The notes below the pieces were generated by a model. The model did no database searches. It was not told the origin of the DNA and saw only the letters and a program-made list of their open reading frames with translations. A stretch of DNA of 64,000 nucleotides from Callorhinus ursinus (Eukaryota > Chordata > Mammalia > Carnivora > Otariidae). The position numbers and the translations under genes are program-made. Position 1 is the first letter of the stretch. The number at the start of each line of letters is the position of its first letter. Positions 48,556 through 61,753 of this stretch are shown here, piece by piece. Where the stretch lies: contig NW_020312788.1 in the NCBI RefSeq assembly GCF_003265705.1, positions 5,622,301 to 5,686,300 of the forward strand, read 5' to 3'.

Positions 48556-49734
48556 ATAACAAGGTAGATCAGGGAGGTGTAAATAACTTCATCTTAAAAG
48601 AAACTAAGGTTTTAGTCAGCCTATGTCACTGGCCATAGCCAATAAACAACAGATTGTAAGGCAGCAACATGTATTTTGACTTTCCCCCCAAAAGATTTAT
48701 TCTATATCTTTTGTTGCTTATAAAAAGTTATGGGCTGATATGATCAACAAAGACTTCTCTGATGAGGTGGAACTTAGGCTGAGCTTTAAAGGCTGGGCCA
48801 GAAATGGAGGACATTCCAAGTGGAAGGGAGATTATGAGAAAATGCCCTACGCAGGGCCTGGCTCAGACCTATAAGAGAAAACAAGGCAGGTCAGGGCATT
48901 AGTAAATGAAAAAGATCAGATGGACTGAACTAGATCATGTTGCAGATCTAATCAGGGGAAAATGATACAAGCCAAAGTGAAGATATCAAAATAGAATGTC
49001 AAAGGTCAATGACAACTTGCTGAAGCTTTTAAAAAGCAAAGTGAAATATCAAGAAGAAAAGTGTATATTACAAAATATCTTAAGTATTATAAAATGTGAA
49101 TATGAAAATAATAATACATACTTAAGATTACAGTTTTCATACACTAGTGCAAGTAGATAAGCAATAAGTGGGTTATAAAGAAATAAAGGAATTAGGTGTA
49201 CAAACTTATTTAATATTAAGTATGGCGAAAAGTCAGAGTAAATGGCTGAAAACAGTTAAATTAAGGTTAACAGAAAGATCAAATTCACCTAATCACCTCA
49301 ATCTTTTGAGCAAAGCACTGTGTCAGATATTGCTAAAAAAAAGTTAGGAGAAAACAGCTGGAATTAGAAAATTCAGGAAAGAATAATAAGACCATTTGAA
49401 TCATCACTGATGAGAAACAGATTCTGTTGGTTATTTACTGAAGAAATAGGATATTATAATAACAAAAACATAGAAATTGTGGAGATGATTCTTAAAAATA
49501 CTTAAATTTAGGTAAAATTCATACATATATAGGATCTCTTACTATTAAATTAGCATTTTTTAAAAAAAATTAGCATTTTTTCCCATTTGAATAAAAAAGA
49601 CTATGATGTCCTCATGTGAGGTCAACTTTGGCTTAAAATTAGAAAAATTTTCTTATCTGAAAACTCCAGAAGTGTAACACAATAGAACATTATAATAACC
49701 AACATTTTGGTGTTGTTAGTCAACAAAAGCTAGT

Positions 49735-49975
49735 ATTTGTTGAAATCTTACTAAGGCCAAGTACTGTTCTAAATGTTTTACATGTACATTGTATTATTTA
49801 ATTCAATTTTCATAACTTCTGGGGTAGGAACAATTATTAACCTTATTTTACACAAGGAGGCCCAAGGAGGTTTCTTTCTTGCCCAAGGACAAATTAGTAA
49901 ATAGAGAAGACAGAATGTGGACTTGGGAAACCAGATGTCTGAGTCCAAGTTCTTAACCTCGATGTTTGCATAGTG
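49735..49975 (-). repeat. MIR element
   Basis: gccaagtactgttctaaatg, tattattta-attcaatttt, acacaaggaggcccaaggag, cttgcccaaggacaaattag: MIR reverse complement. Confidence 0.75.
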
Positions 49976-51412
49976 ACTAAAATCACCTATGTAAACTATA
50001 AAATGTTAGTCATGTCTCTACTTCTTGTTCAGTATTATGATTTCAACATTTTATTTTATGTCTTCTATTATCAGGTCAGATGGTGACTAATACCATCTCT
50101 CCAGGCTTTATATCCAGTAGAACCTCATGTGAAGTATGAAGCCCATGGGTTGGAGTTGCCTCATGTGCAAATTAAACAATCTGGATTTTATACTAAGGAC
50201 ACATGGAACATTGGGTAACACTATTCAGAAAAGCAATATAATCAGATTTATTTCTTCGATACTGCTTTGATAGTATAGAAGAGGTCTGGAATGTAAAGTC
50301 CTTTAGGGCAGGAGATAAGATAAAAAGCTATTGTAAGAGCCCAGACAAGAGACAATGTATGCCAAAATAAGGCAGAAGGAATGGGATGAGGAGATGATCT
50401 GAGCATTTCTGAAGTTGCTTTAGTAAAATTTGAAGTTTGACTGCACATAGGTGGAGAAGGAGCTACTGAAGATGAAGAGGACTCCAAAGTTTTGTCTGGG
50501 GGACATGATACACAGGAGGTAGACAACTTCTGTCTTTCACAGCCCTTATTGATTATTCATGTTCTCTAAAGTCAAATTCCATATGAAGCCACCCAAATTT
50601 ATGGAGCAAAACAGAATGAAAGTTGTATTAAAGAAAATTTATTCTGCCCTGAGATACTAGAGCAAGAGGAGGACTAAAATCAGGGATGGTAGTGAGGAAT
50701 CTTGGGCAGTAAGAAAGCCAAGTCAGCTGGAAATTCAACTGTTTGTGTTCAGGGATGAGGCGGTTAAGAACGAATGCTTTTATTATTTCATAACAGAAAA
50801 AAAAATTGAGAAGTTTGAATGGCTAATAAACATTCTCTTTTTTAATACAAAGATATACAGGTATATGGTTTTTAAGAGTAGGTGAATATTTCTGCAGTTC
50901 ATTAGAATCATAGACTTTTTTTCTAGAACAAGGATAAAAATGATGATCTTGATATTTTAAACTGTCAATGAATATAAAAAGTGAGTGGAATTTTTGTTCA
51001 AAGGAAAGTTGAATTATAGCTTCACTAAAGAGGCCAATAATAGGGGGAAAAAACCCACCAATATTTAAAGATTTAACAAAAGGCAGCGTCTTTGGTATGG
51101 AACAGGGTGGAAAAGCATGTTAAAAATTCCCAGTCATTAGTAGAGATGGGCGTGAAACAACACATACACAGAAGGTCAAAGACCTGGGTATTTTATGAAC
51201 TATAGTCTGTATCCTTCTACCATTTCCAGGTAGGATAGACATCTGGATAAAACACTAGTTGGGTTTAAGACTTTGTATTGCAACATTTTTTTGCTTGCAA
51301 CATTTTCCATTAATCACCAGTCTAAAAAAAAAAAAAAAGGCCACTCCATTGGAGAGATAACTGAAGCACTCAAAAGCTACTTTTCATCGCATGGATTAAG
51401 AAACACCTAGAG

Positions 51413-51612
51413 GGGCGCCTGGGTGGCTCAGTCATTAAGCATCTGCCTTCGGCTCAGGTCATGATCCCAGGGTCCTGGGATCGAGCCCTGCATCAGGCTC
51501 CCTGCTCAGTGGGAAGCCTGCTTCTGCTTCTCCCTCTCCCATTCCCCCTGCTTGTGTTCCCTCTCTTGCCGTGTCTCTCTCTGTCAAAAAAATAAAATCT
51601 TTAAAAAAAAAA
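51413..51612 (+). mobile_element. Carnivore SINE, young
   Basis: ggggcgcctgggtggctcag to tgtctctctctgtcaaaaaa and aataaaatctttaaa. Perfect 15-bp duplication aagaaacacctagag at 51398-51412 and 51613-51627. Confidence 0.97.
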
Positions 51613-53400
51613 AAGAAACACCTAGAGAAACAGTAACAGAAGAGTAAATTACTATTTATTACAAATCAACACTTAAGTAAGACTGAAAGATAATCCCTTT
51701 TCTCTTTTTCAAAAATCCAAAACACATTCCACATCATACGCAGTGATATATAGTGATGGAAGTGGTGGGGATGCTCAGGCAAGGTGTGAGGAAAGGTAAA
51801 GTAACTGGAGCAATATTGTCTGTGAGAGACAATCTGCTGCAGAAAAGATCCCCATGGTGCATTCCCAAATCACTCTCACAAGTGTACACTTCACTTGAGG
51901 TAGTTGGTATATTTTCTTCTGCAAATAATATGAGTTCAATAAGACAGAGAAAGTTAATAGGGTAAAGCCAAGAATACCCCCATTGAATAGCACATCGGTT
52001 AGCTAGTCTCTAAGTTCTCTGTTTTACTAGTGATCTAGAACCAGAGTGCTGAGCCACCTCTTGTGTTTTAAACAAAGGATTAATTTCATCCCTCCTTGTT
52101 GATCTCCTCTATATAGATTTTTAAGTGTGGATTCAGTCTAGCAATGGTTCCATTAATGGGAACTTGAAGAATTATAGAGCTAGAAGGCACGTTAGAGAGA
52201 ATGTAGTCTATTTCTTTCATTTTAAGGGTGAAAAATTGAAGCTTATTTTCAGAGTATAGATAGTTAGCATCAGATCTGGGACGAGAGCTGTTTCTCTGGC
52301 TCTTAGTTCAGTCCTCTTTTCACTGGTAATAATTTGTTATTTCTGAAGAAAAGAAAAAGCTATGAGTTTTTCAAAAAGAAAGATAACAGAAGTAATTTGA
52401 ACTGAATGATTATAAAAATGGGAATTGTTTTCTATTAAGTAAATAATAATATCTATTTATTAGAGTCGGTGAATATTTCTATTATATCTCTTTACTCAGG
52501 AATAATCTTAGGATTTGAAGGCATTTACTTTTGGGTGAAAGTCTGTCAAACACAGATATCTAATCATTCTCCTTCCAACTCACCATCCTCTCATTTGCCA
52601 GATGCAAGTGAAAAGAGCATTGCACACTCTGAAATGAGTTGAGGAAGGAAAACGTGGGTCGTTGCTAGAAACTAGGAAGAGTGTCTTTTTCTAGAACAGT
52701 CCACAGGAGCTGACTGAAGGAAAACCAAATATATCCAGGATTGTGGGCATAAGGAAGATCATTTTAATTCAGAAATAAATGAAAAATGTGCCCATAGAAT
52801 CTTATGATCACAACTGGATCCCATGGCAAGGGTTGGAGCAAGAGTAAGTTTTGCAGCAGCAGTAGGACATTGAGAATATCACCAATATTTCTGAGATGTT
52901 TGCCAGATGGCAAAGTGTATGCCCAGCTTACAACAGGTGCAAACAGCCATGCCAAAGAATAGGAATACTGCTCCCCGTGAAGGCAACTGAATTCAGGAAA
53001 TAATGCCTCACTTCCCAAGATTAGTCTTGGCTGCCAAATCTACACAGTCCCTGCTGTGAATACCTCCTATTTTTCTCAGGCCACTGGACCTTTGAACTGG
53101 CAAAATTGAAACAACTGGGAATTTAAAGCTTTCTCTTTGCCTAAAAGATTTTTAGATGTTTATAGGAAACCAATACCTGATAGAACCATCTCAAATCCCA
53201 ATGTTATACAGCATAGACTATCATCTGTAAGGATGAGTAAGCAGAGAAAAATCAGATGTGTAAAAAGAGGTCATGTTCAAAATAAGGGGCATATTCTTAA
53301 TAATATTGCAGATAACTCCTTGTGAAACATAATTACTACAAAAAGGAGAAGAGGACATTTTAATATTGAAATATACTCTGATTAAGAGAACACTTTAAAA

Positions 53401-53570
53401 AAATTTTTAGGGGGGAGGTGCAGAGGGAGAGGGAGAGAGAGAAAATCTCAAGCAGGCTCCATGCCCAGTGCAAAAGCCCAACGTGGGGCTCCATATCATG
53501 ACCCTGAGATCATGATCTGAGCCGAAACCAAAAGATGGATGCTCAACTGATGGAGCCACCCAGGCACCGC
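53401..53570 (-). mobile_element. Carnivore SINE, minus orientation, diverged
   Basis: gagggagagggagagagaga, ctgagatcatgatctgagcc and ggagccacccaggcaccgca. Target-site duplication aagagaaca(c/t)tttaaa on both sides (53384 and 53571). Confidence 0.93.
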
Positions 53571-53999
53571 AAGAGAACATTTTAAATATGAAAGTAAAGC
53601 TAACAGTTAGCAAGAGAGTCCAATTGGACCGCATGGGTAAATTCATAGTACAATATAAACAATAATCAGCAGATTTGGAAATGCAGAAAATTAAGTCTGT
53701 TAAATAGAAGACAAACACAAGAAGTTTCTACAGATTTAAGAGGAAAAAAATAGGAATAAGACCAGAAGATGCTATAATAAAAGATAGTAATTTCAGAAGG
53801 AAAAACTAAAGCCAACATAGTTGCAGCAATTTCTAATCTTAAGAAAGAATACAATCTTTACATCCAGTCTGTAAATCAAAAAGGGTCATCAAATACAAGT
53901 AAATTGATGAAAATAACCCCAAATCTAGATATATCCTACTAAGACAGGGAAGGTAAAAAGATAAATAAAAATTCAAATCCTTCAAGTTTCTGGTAAGGC

Positions 54000-55680
54000 A
54001 AAATGGTTAGCTTCCAAGGAGAGGAAAAACACAAGCAAAACTCTGGCTGTATATTATCTCCCACCTGAAATTACCATTCTTATACGAGGGCACTTAAGAA
54101 ACATTCTCACACAGCAAGAGGTTAAGAAATATATCATCAATGTATCCTTTATAAAAACATGTTTTTAAGGTATACTTTAACTCTACAGAAGATAATGGAA
54201 AGAATGGGGAAATTGTAATAAAAACTCTTAGGACATGAAGTTAAACCATAGGGCTAAATTTAAATCACTGTTGTAAGCATGGTAACAAAACAATACATTT
54301 ATAAAGAACATTTCTTTAAATTAGTATGAAATACCAAATAATTCTTTTAAAAACTAGAAAATAGTTGGACAAGGAAGGAAAAAATTAATATTTTTATCTT
54401 ACATGGAAATAGTTAATATGATAACTTCATTTATGATGCTGACAATTTCTTTTAAAATAATGCAGTAAAAAATAAGACTCTCTATGCATTCCAAATAATT
54501 AGGAAAAAAAAAAAGAGATAGAAAAGAAAAAAAAGGAAAAATATAGTTGATGTAGTCCATAAGCAAATCAGGAAAAAGAATAAAGGATAAAAGTAGAAAT
54601 CACAAAACAAGTTGTCAGAAGAGAGACCAAATATACCCAACATTTATGATAACAAATTGTGAATTGGTTTATTCACATTAAATAACAAAAAGGACCAAAT
54701 CAGATCACAAAGCAAAAGTTGAACAGATGCTGTTTATTTAAAAGAGCATGGAACAAATTGCCAAAAGTAAAAATAAAAAATGGGCAAAAAATATATCAGG
54801 CAAATACAAACAAAAAATGTAGGGCTTACAATGTTATTAGAGACAAAATATGTTTCAAGGCAAAAATGACTTAAATAGATAAATAAGGTAATTGTATACT
54901 TATAAAGGCAAATATTTCAATAAAATACTAATCGTAAATTTATAAAGCTAACAATAGTGTATTATTATGCAAAACTATTAGAAGTTCAACATAACTGTAA
55001 AGACATAAATTCATTTGTCTCAGTTTTTGAAAGATGAAGTATGAAAACAAAGTAAAGGCATTAAAGATTTGAATAAAATTATTAATACTGTTATTTTAAT
55101 AATTATATATTGAACTTTGTTCTGTACAAAGAAAACTTTCTTTTGTAATTTATAAACCTAATCAATTACATAGTAACAAAGCAGCAAGAAAACAAATGAG
55201 TAATTAAACAAAAAATCCTACCTCAATAAATTCTAGAAGGTAGAATTTAAAGACCTAACCTGTATGTTTTGACAACAATACATTAAACTTACAAAACTTA
55301 TTTTGAAATTTATAAATCTTAGCAATTTTCTGTGAAATGGTTAACAAATGAAAGTGAAATTGTCAAAATGGCATAAGAAGAAACTGATCAGGCAAATTAT
55401 AAGAAGACAAATAGAAAAAATGTAAAACTACTTTAAAAATTTTTTAATTTTAATTTCATTTTTTAAAACTACTTTAATAATGTGTTATTTTATAGATGAG
55501 TTACTGATATCTTCTAGAAAAGAAATATTGATGTTATCTAGAAACACTTCATTTCTGCATTTTAAAAACTGACTCAGCATATTGTATCGAATTGTCCAAT
55601 TCCTATGGTGTACACCTGAAACTAATGCAACATTGTGCATCAATTATATTTCAATTATAATAAAAAAACTCAAAAAAATC
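54000..55680 (+). mobile_element. Degraded L1 sequence
   Basis: A-rich plus-strand sequence with recognisable old L1 ORF2 character around 54620-55000. A separate L1 3' end (ggtgtacacctgaaactaat, gcaacattgtgcatcaatta) is at about 55570-55675. Boundaries are approximate. Confidence 0.55.
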
Positions 55681-55771
55681 TCAAAGAATACAAAAATAGA
55701 AAATCACCCAAAAGTTTTTTCAGAAAAAATATAAATTTGATTGTAAAACTTTACCAAAAACTAAATCTACA

Positions 55772-55947
55772 GGGGCGCCTTGGTGGCTCAGTCGGTTAAG
55801 CATCTGCCTTCAACTCAAGTCATAGTCCCAGGGTCCCGGGATCGAGTCCCGCATCGGGCTCCCTGCTCAGCAGGGATCCTGCTTCTCCCTCTCCCATTCC
55901 CCCTGCTTCTGCTCTTTCTCTGTCAAATAAATGAATTAAGTCTTAAA
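55772..55947 (+). mobile_element. Carnivore SINE with shortened tail
   Basis: ggggcgccttggtggctcag through tctgtcaaataaatgaatta. Imperfect duplication ctaaatctaca/ttaaatttaca. The CT-rich part is shorter than in neighbouring copies. Confidence 0.93.
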
Positions 55948-55974
55948 AAAAATTAAATTTACAACCAATGCCAT

Positions 55975-56445
55975 TAGTGCATACAGACATAAAAATCTAA
56001 AATAAAATTCATCAACTACTTAATAAAATAGCACACCAAAAAAAAAAAACACCAAGATAGGAATTTTAAAATGATGCAATATTAGAAAATATATTCATGA
56101 AATCTATTATGTTAGTGGATCAATAAAGAATATGAGCTATATCCAGGTGTGAAAAAAGCATTTAATAAGCTTATATTTATTTGCAAATTATTATAAATGC
56201 TCTTTCTAAAGAGAAATAAAAGAAACCTCACATGATAAAGTCTGTCTCAAATAAAATTTACTTTGATATAATATATCACTATGGGTACTGATTTAAATAT
56301 ATTTTAGTGATAAAACATTATAAATATTTATATCAAAGTTAGGAAAAGCTAGATATTTTCACTATTAATTTTTACAAGAAAATGTGTCAGTGTAATTAGG
56401 AGAAAGCATTGATGGGAAATAGCTAGAGGAAACCTGATTAGCAGA
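55975..56445 (+). mobile_element. Old L1 reverse transcriptase fragment
   Basis: Degraded RT region (tgagctatatccaggtgtga, gaaacctcacatgataaagt) in plus orientation. The young L1 at 56457 is inserted at its end, so this is a nested LINE. Confidence 0.55.
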
Positions 56446-57085
56446 AGTATTGAAAAATTGGGGAGAGGAAGATGGTGGCAGATTAGGAGAATCCTAGGCT
56501 CACCTTGTTCTACGAAAACAACTAGATAAATATCCATGCATCCTAAATACCCCAGAAATCAACCTGAAGACTGGCAGAACAAACTCCACAACTAAAGGTA
56601 GAAAAGAGGCCACATCAAAGAAGGTAGGAAGTGCGGATACTCAGCTTGGGAGAAAACCGGATGGTGGCTGCTGCGGTGGGGAGGAAGCCCTGGTTGCAGA
56701 GAGGGCAAGAGACAGACTAACACACAGGGGAGCACATGGGGAAAACAAATCTCCATAGCAGTTGGCTTGGAAAGTCAGAAGGCCTGAATTTTGTGAGTTC
56801 TTGCCACCAGTGGGGCTTAAAGCCTAGAGTTTTAAAGGCCAGCGTGCTTGGCTCAGGGAGAGTTCAGAGGACATCGGGGATGCTCTGGGAGAAAAGGCAG
56901 GGCAAAAAGCGTGTAGACATACAACATGGAACCAGCAATCTGGAGAGACCTGGAGCACACACTGGGGAGCATGCTCATCTTGCTCATCTTGAAGCATGTC
57001 CCAGAGAGACAGTATTCATGATGTCTTTCACTTTTTTCTCAAGTCCAGTGAGTATTATGATCACTGCTTTAAATGCTCCATCAGG

Positions 57086-57293
57086 GGGCACCTGGGTGGC
57101 TCAGTCATTAAGCATCTGCCTTCGGTTCAGGTCACGATCCCAGGGTCCTGGGATCAAGCCCCATATCAAGCCCCACATAGGGCTCCCTGTTCCACGGGAA
57201 GCCTACTTCTCCCCTCTCCCACTCCTCCTGCTTGTGTTCCCTCTCTCGCTGTGTCTCTCTCTGTCAAATAAATAAATAAAATCTTTAAAAAAT
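57086..57293 (+). mobile_element. Carnivore SINE inside L1, no target-site duplication
   Basis: ggggcacctgggtggctcag ... tctgtcaaataaataaataa and aatctttaaaaaata. The left flank (atgctccatcagg) does not recur after the tail but does recur at 57955-57985, joined to a truncated SINE head. This implies rearrangement after insertion. It contains an internal near-duplicate 'atcaagccccatatcaagccccacat'-type stretch (about 57153-57178). Confidence 0.92.
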
Positions 57294-57782
57294 ATTTCTC
57301 TGAGATGTATGCCGCATGTCTTTCAACCTGGGAGTTCTATGAGGCCTTGCTTCTGGTGGTGGTGGCAACAGGTTTCATATCACAAGCAGGCCAGAGCACA
57401 CCTAGTTAAAATGTGCTGCATTCAGGCCAGGGATAAAACACTCCCCACAACAGGCAAAGAAAGCCTCTGCTGATGACTGTTCTAAAGGATAAAGCAGCTA
57501 GGACACAACAGCACAGCACATGCAGCACACATGAGAGACATTCCCAGAAGCACGAGGCCCTGGGGAACAGGGGACACTACACAGCAGGTCACTACAGGAC
57601 CTCTTCTTCATAAGGCCGTTACCCTAAAAACAGGAGATATGGCTGACTTTCCTAACATCCTGAAACAGATACAGACTTAGACAAAATGAGAAGATGGAGA
57701 AATTTTTCCCAAATGAAAGAACAGGGCAAGGCCATGGCAGAGGTCTAGGCAAAACTGATATAAGCAACATGTGTGATGGAGC

Positions 57783-57945
57783 ATTTATTTATTTATTTAT
57801 TCATTTTAAAGATTTTATTTATTTGACAGAGAGAGAGATAGCAGAGAGCAGGAACAAAAGCAGGGGGAGTGGGAGAGGGAGAAGTAGGCTTCCCGCTGAG
57901 CTGGGAGCCCCATGTGGGGCTTGATCCCAGGACCTTGGGATTATC
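57783..57945 (-). mobile_element. Carnivore SINE, minus orientation, head truncated
   Basis: aagattttatttatttgaca, (GA)n, cccatgtggggcttgatccc and aggaccttgggatt, then it stops before the 'gagccaccca' head and joins unrelated sequence. It interrupts L1 ORF1. Confidence 0.88.
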
Positions 57946-57985
57946 TTTATATCCTTATGATCACTGCTTTAAATGCTCCATCAGG

Positions 57986-58036
57986 GGGCGCCTGGGTGGC
58001 TCAGTCATTAAGCGTCTGCCTTCAGTTCAGGTCATG
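57986..58036 (+). mobile_element. Truncated SINE head in duplicated segment
   Basis: ggcgcctgggtggctcagtc to ttcagttcaggtcatg, then it abruptly becomes L1-like sequence (ttggcaggggttggg). Only the 5' 50 bp of a SINE is present. Confidence 0.88.
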
Positions 58037-61000
58037 TTGGCAGGGGTTGGGCCAGTCTTCTGGAGGGGGGGGGCCACAAAGCAGGGACTGAGGCAAAGTG
58101 ACTGGGAAACACAGTTCCACCAGAGCATGGTGAGGGTAAAGCCTGATGTAAGCAAGTTAAGTAGCAAGTGTTGGTGCTGTGCTGGTTCCCTCAGGTGGCC
58201 CTGTGCTTATGCTGAGGGGTGGAGGAGGGAAATGGCACCGGCCAGTTCCTTTGTTCCTGGAGGGGTCTCTCCATAAACACCGTCTCTCTGGGACATGTTC
58301 TAAGATAAAATATCAGTGAGACCCTTAACACAGGAATAAAAATGAAACAATCAGAGATGAAGAGTGTAATAAACAGGGTTAGAAACATGCTTGATGCAAT
58401 GAACAGCAGGCTGGAAGAAGTAGGGGAACAAATTAATGACCTAGAAGACAGAGTAATGGAAAGTAATCAAGATGAACAAAAGAGAGAAAAAATAATTATG
58501 CAAAATGAGAATAGACTTAGGGAACTCAGTGACTCCATCCAACATAATAACATTCGTATTAGAGGAGTCCCAGAAAAGGAGAGAGAGAAGGGGGGAGGAA
58601 ATTTATTTGAAGAGATAATAACTGAAAACTTTCCTAATCTGGGGAACAAAACAAATCCAGGATGCACAGAGAACCTCGAACAAAATCAAGAAAAGCAGAT
58701 ATATACCAAAACATATTATAATTAAAATAGCAAAATATAGTGATACAGAAAAAAAATTTAAAAGCAACAAGACAAAAGAAGACAGTTACATACAAGGGAA
58801 ACCCCATTAGGCTATCAAGGGATTTTTTAGCAGAAAATCTCTAAGCCAGAAGAGAGTAGCATGATATATTCAAAGTGCTGAATGGGAAAAATCTGCAGCT
58901 AAGAATACTCTATCTAGCAAGGCTATCATTCAGAAAAGAAAGAGAGATAAAGAGTTTCCGAGACAAACAAAAACTAAAGGAGTTCATGACCATTAAACCA
59001 GCCCTGAATGAAATAGTAAAGGGGACTCTTTGAGTGGAAAGGAAAGATCCAAAAGTGATAGTAGAAGGTAGGAAGCACAAAAGCAATAAAAATGAATATT
59101 TTTGTAAAGTATCAGTCAAGGAATTTACAAAATAAAAGGACAAAATAATTCATAAAATAGAAGGACAAAATAAAATATGATAACACATTCCTAAAACATG
59201 GGAAGGAGAGGAGTAAAGGATGGGTTCAAACTTAAATGACCATCAACTTAATTATAGATTGCTATGTACAGAGGGTGTTATATACAAACCCAACGGTAAC
59301 CACAAATCAAACCACTAATAAATATGTATAAAGAAGACCAAATATATCACTAAAGAACATCAGCAAACCATGAGAGAAAGACAAGAAAAGATCAGAGAAA
59401 TCTTCAGAAATAACCACAAAACACATAATAAAACAGCAATAAATACATATCTATCAATGATTACTTTAAATGTAAGTGAACTAAATGCTCCAATCAAAAG
59501 ACAGAGTGACAGAATGGATAAAAAACAACACCCATCTATCTACTGACTATAAGAGACCCATTTTAGACCTAAAGAAACCTGGAGATTGAAAGTGAGGGGA
59601 TCGAGAATCATTTATCATGTTAATGGACTTCAAAAGAAAGCTGGAGTAGCAAAACTTATTTTGGACAAAATGGTCTTTAAAACAAAGACTGTAACATGAG
59701 ATAAAGGAGGACACTATGTAATAATAAAGAAGACAATCCAACAAGAAGATATAATGATTGTAAATACTTATGTACCCATTATGGGAGCACCCAAATATAT
59801 AAAATAGTTAATAACAAACATAAAGGGACTAATGGATAATAATACAATAACAGTAGGGGTCTTTAACACTCCACTTACATCAATACACAGATCATCTAAA
59901 CAGAAAATCAACAAGGAAATAGCTTTGACTGACACACAGGATCAGATGGACTTAACAGATATATTCAGAACATTCCATTTTAAACAGCAGTATACACATT
60001 CTTTTCAAGTGCACATGGGATATCTTCCAGAATAGATCACATATTAGGCCACAAAACAAGCTTCAACAAATTCCGAAAGATCAAAGTCATAACATGCATC
60101 TTTTCTGACCACAATGCTATGAAACTAGAAGTCAACCACAAGAAAAAATCTAGAAAGACCACAAATACATGGAAATTAAATAACATGCTACTAAACAATG
60201 AATGGGTCAACCAGGAAATAAAAGAAGAAATAAAAAATTACACGGAGACAAATGACAATGAAAACACAACAGTTCAAAACCTTTGGGATGCAGCAAAAGC
60301 AGTTCTAAGAGGGAAGTTTATAGCAACACAGGCCTACTTCAAGAAGCAAGAAAAATCTCAAATAAACAACCTAACTTTACACCTAAAGGAGACAGAAAAA
60401 GAGCAACAAATGAGGCCTAAAGCCAGCAGAAGGAAAGAAATAATAAAATTAGAGCAGAAATAAATGATATACAAACTAAAAAAAAAAAAAAGGGACAGTT
60501 CAATGACATCAGGAGCTAGTTCTTTGAAAAAATTAATAAAACTTATAAACCTCCAGCCAGACTTCTGAAGAAAAAAAGAGAACAGACTCAAGTAAATAAA
60601 ATCATAAATGAGAGAGGAGAAATAACAACCAACACCACAGAAATACAAACAAATATAAAAAAAATTATGAAAAACCATACACCAACAAATTGAACAACCT
60701 AGAAGAAATGGGTAAATTCTTAGAAACATATAACCTACCAAAACTGAAACAGGAAGAAATAGAAAATTTGAACAGACCAATTACAAGCAAAGACATTGAC
60801 GTAGTAATCAAAAAAATACCAACAAACAAAAGTCCAGGACCAGATGGCTTCATAGGCAAATGCTACCAAACATCCAGAGTTAATACCTATTCCTCTCAAA
60901 CTACTCCAAAAAATAGAAAAGGAAGAAAAACTTCCAAATTCATTCTATGAGGCCAGCATTACCCAGCTACCAAAACCAGATAAAGACACCACATAAAAAA

Positions 61001-61559
61001 AAACAAAAAAACTACAGGCCAATATCTCTGATGAACATAGATACAAAAATCCTCAAAAAAACACAAGCAAACTGAACCTAACAACACATTAAAAAAAATC
61101 AGTCACCATGATCAAGTGGGATTTATTCCTGGGTTGCAAGCATAGTTCAATATTTGCAAATCAATCCATGTGATACATCATATCAGTAAGAGAAAGGATA
61201 AGAAACATATGATCATTTCAATAGATGCAGAAAAAGCATTTGACAAAGTACAACATCTATTCATGAAAAATACACTCAACAAAGTAGGTTTAAAGGGAAC
61301 ATACTTCAACATACTAAAGGTCATCTATGAAAAACCCAAAGCTAGTATCATCCTCAATGAGGAAAAACTGAGACCTTTTCCCCTAAGGTTAGGAACAATA
61401 AAAGGATGTCCACTCTCACTACTTTTATTCAATACAGTACTAGAAGTCCTAGCCACAGCAATCAGACAACAAGAAGAAATAAAAGGTATCCAAACCAATA
61501 AGGGAGAAATAAAATTTTCACTATTTGCAGATGACATAATACTGCATACAGAAAACCCT

Positions 61560-61753
61560 GGGTGCCTGGGTGGCTCAGTCGGTTAGGTGTCTGCCTTTGG
61601 CTCAGGTCATGATCCCAGGGTCCTGGGATGGAGTCCTGCATCAGGCTTCCTGCTTAGCAGGGAGTCTGCTTCTCCCTCTGCCCCCCTCCCCCGCTTGTGC
61701 ACACATACTCTCTCTCTCTATCAAAAATAAATTTAAAAATATATTTTAAAAAA
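61560..61753 (+). mobile_element. Carnivore SINE inserted in L1 reverse transcriptase
   Basis: ggtgcctgggtggctcagtc ... ctctctctatcaaaaataaa. Perfect 10-bp duplication agaaaaccct at 61550-61559 and 61754-61763. It sits a few codons after the FADD motif of the L1 ORF2. Confidence 0.96.

Larger units (their letters stand above)
33600..56440. other. Region upstream of the SCN2A ATG exon, no coding sequence recognised
   Basis: About 23 kb in which I find no exon that can be supported. By gene structure it should be SCN2A intron 1 and/or 5' flank; SCN3A is the usual divergent neighbour beyond it. Contents: a CTCF-like motif (35378), a GAAA tract with a 10-N gap (36412-36653), a 101-bp hairpin (37240-37340), MIRs, L2 and L1 remnants, several SINEs, and unremarkable AT-rich DNA at about 38000-41000. 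Confidence 0.75.
57686..59033 (+). pseudogene. L1 ORF1 remnant
   Basis: ORF1 encodes the RNA-binding trimeric coiled-coil protein of LINE-1. A start-like region at 57686 (atgagaagatggagaaattt) is cut by rearranged material (about 57783-58316). The frame resumes at 58342 with a coiled-coil (MLDAMNSRLEEVGEQINDLE then DRVMESNQDEQKREK) and the RRM-entry motif NNIRIRGVPEKE, up to 58725. The C-terminal part follows after a frameshift, with NLQ-type and RLSF-like codons, and the last stop is at 59031-59033. Confidence 0.85.

Noticed and set aside
52140..52330. Possible ancient SINE (agagctagaaggcacgttag...)
   Set aside because: Too diverged to assign to a family with confidence.
56736..57275. 179-codon plus frame
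   Set aside because: Runs through L1 5' UTR and a SINE; not a gene.
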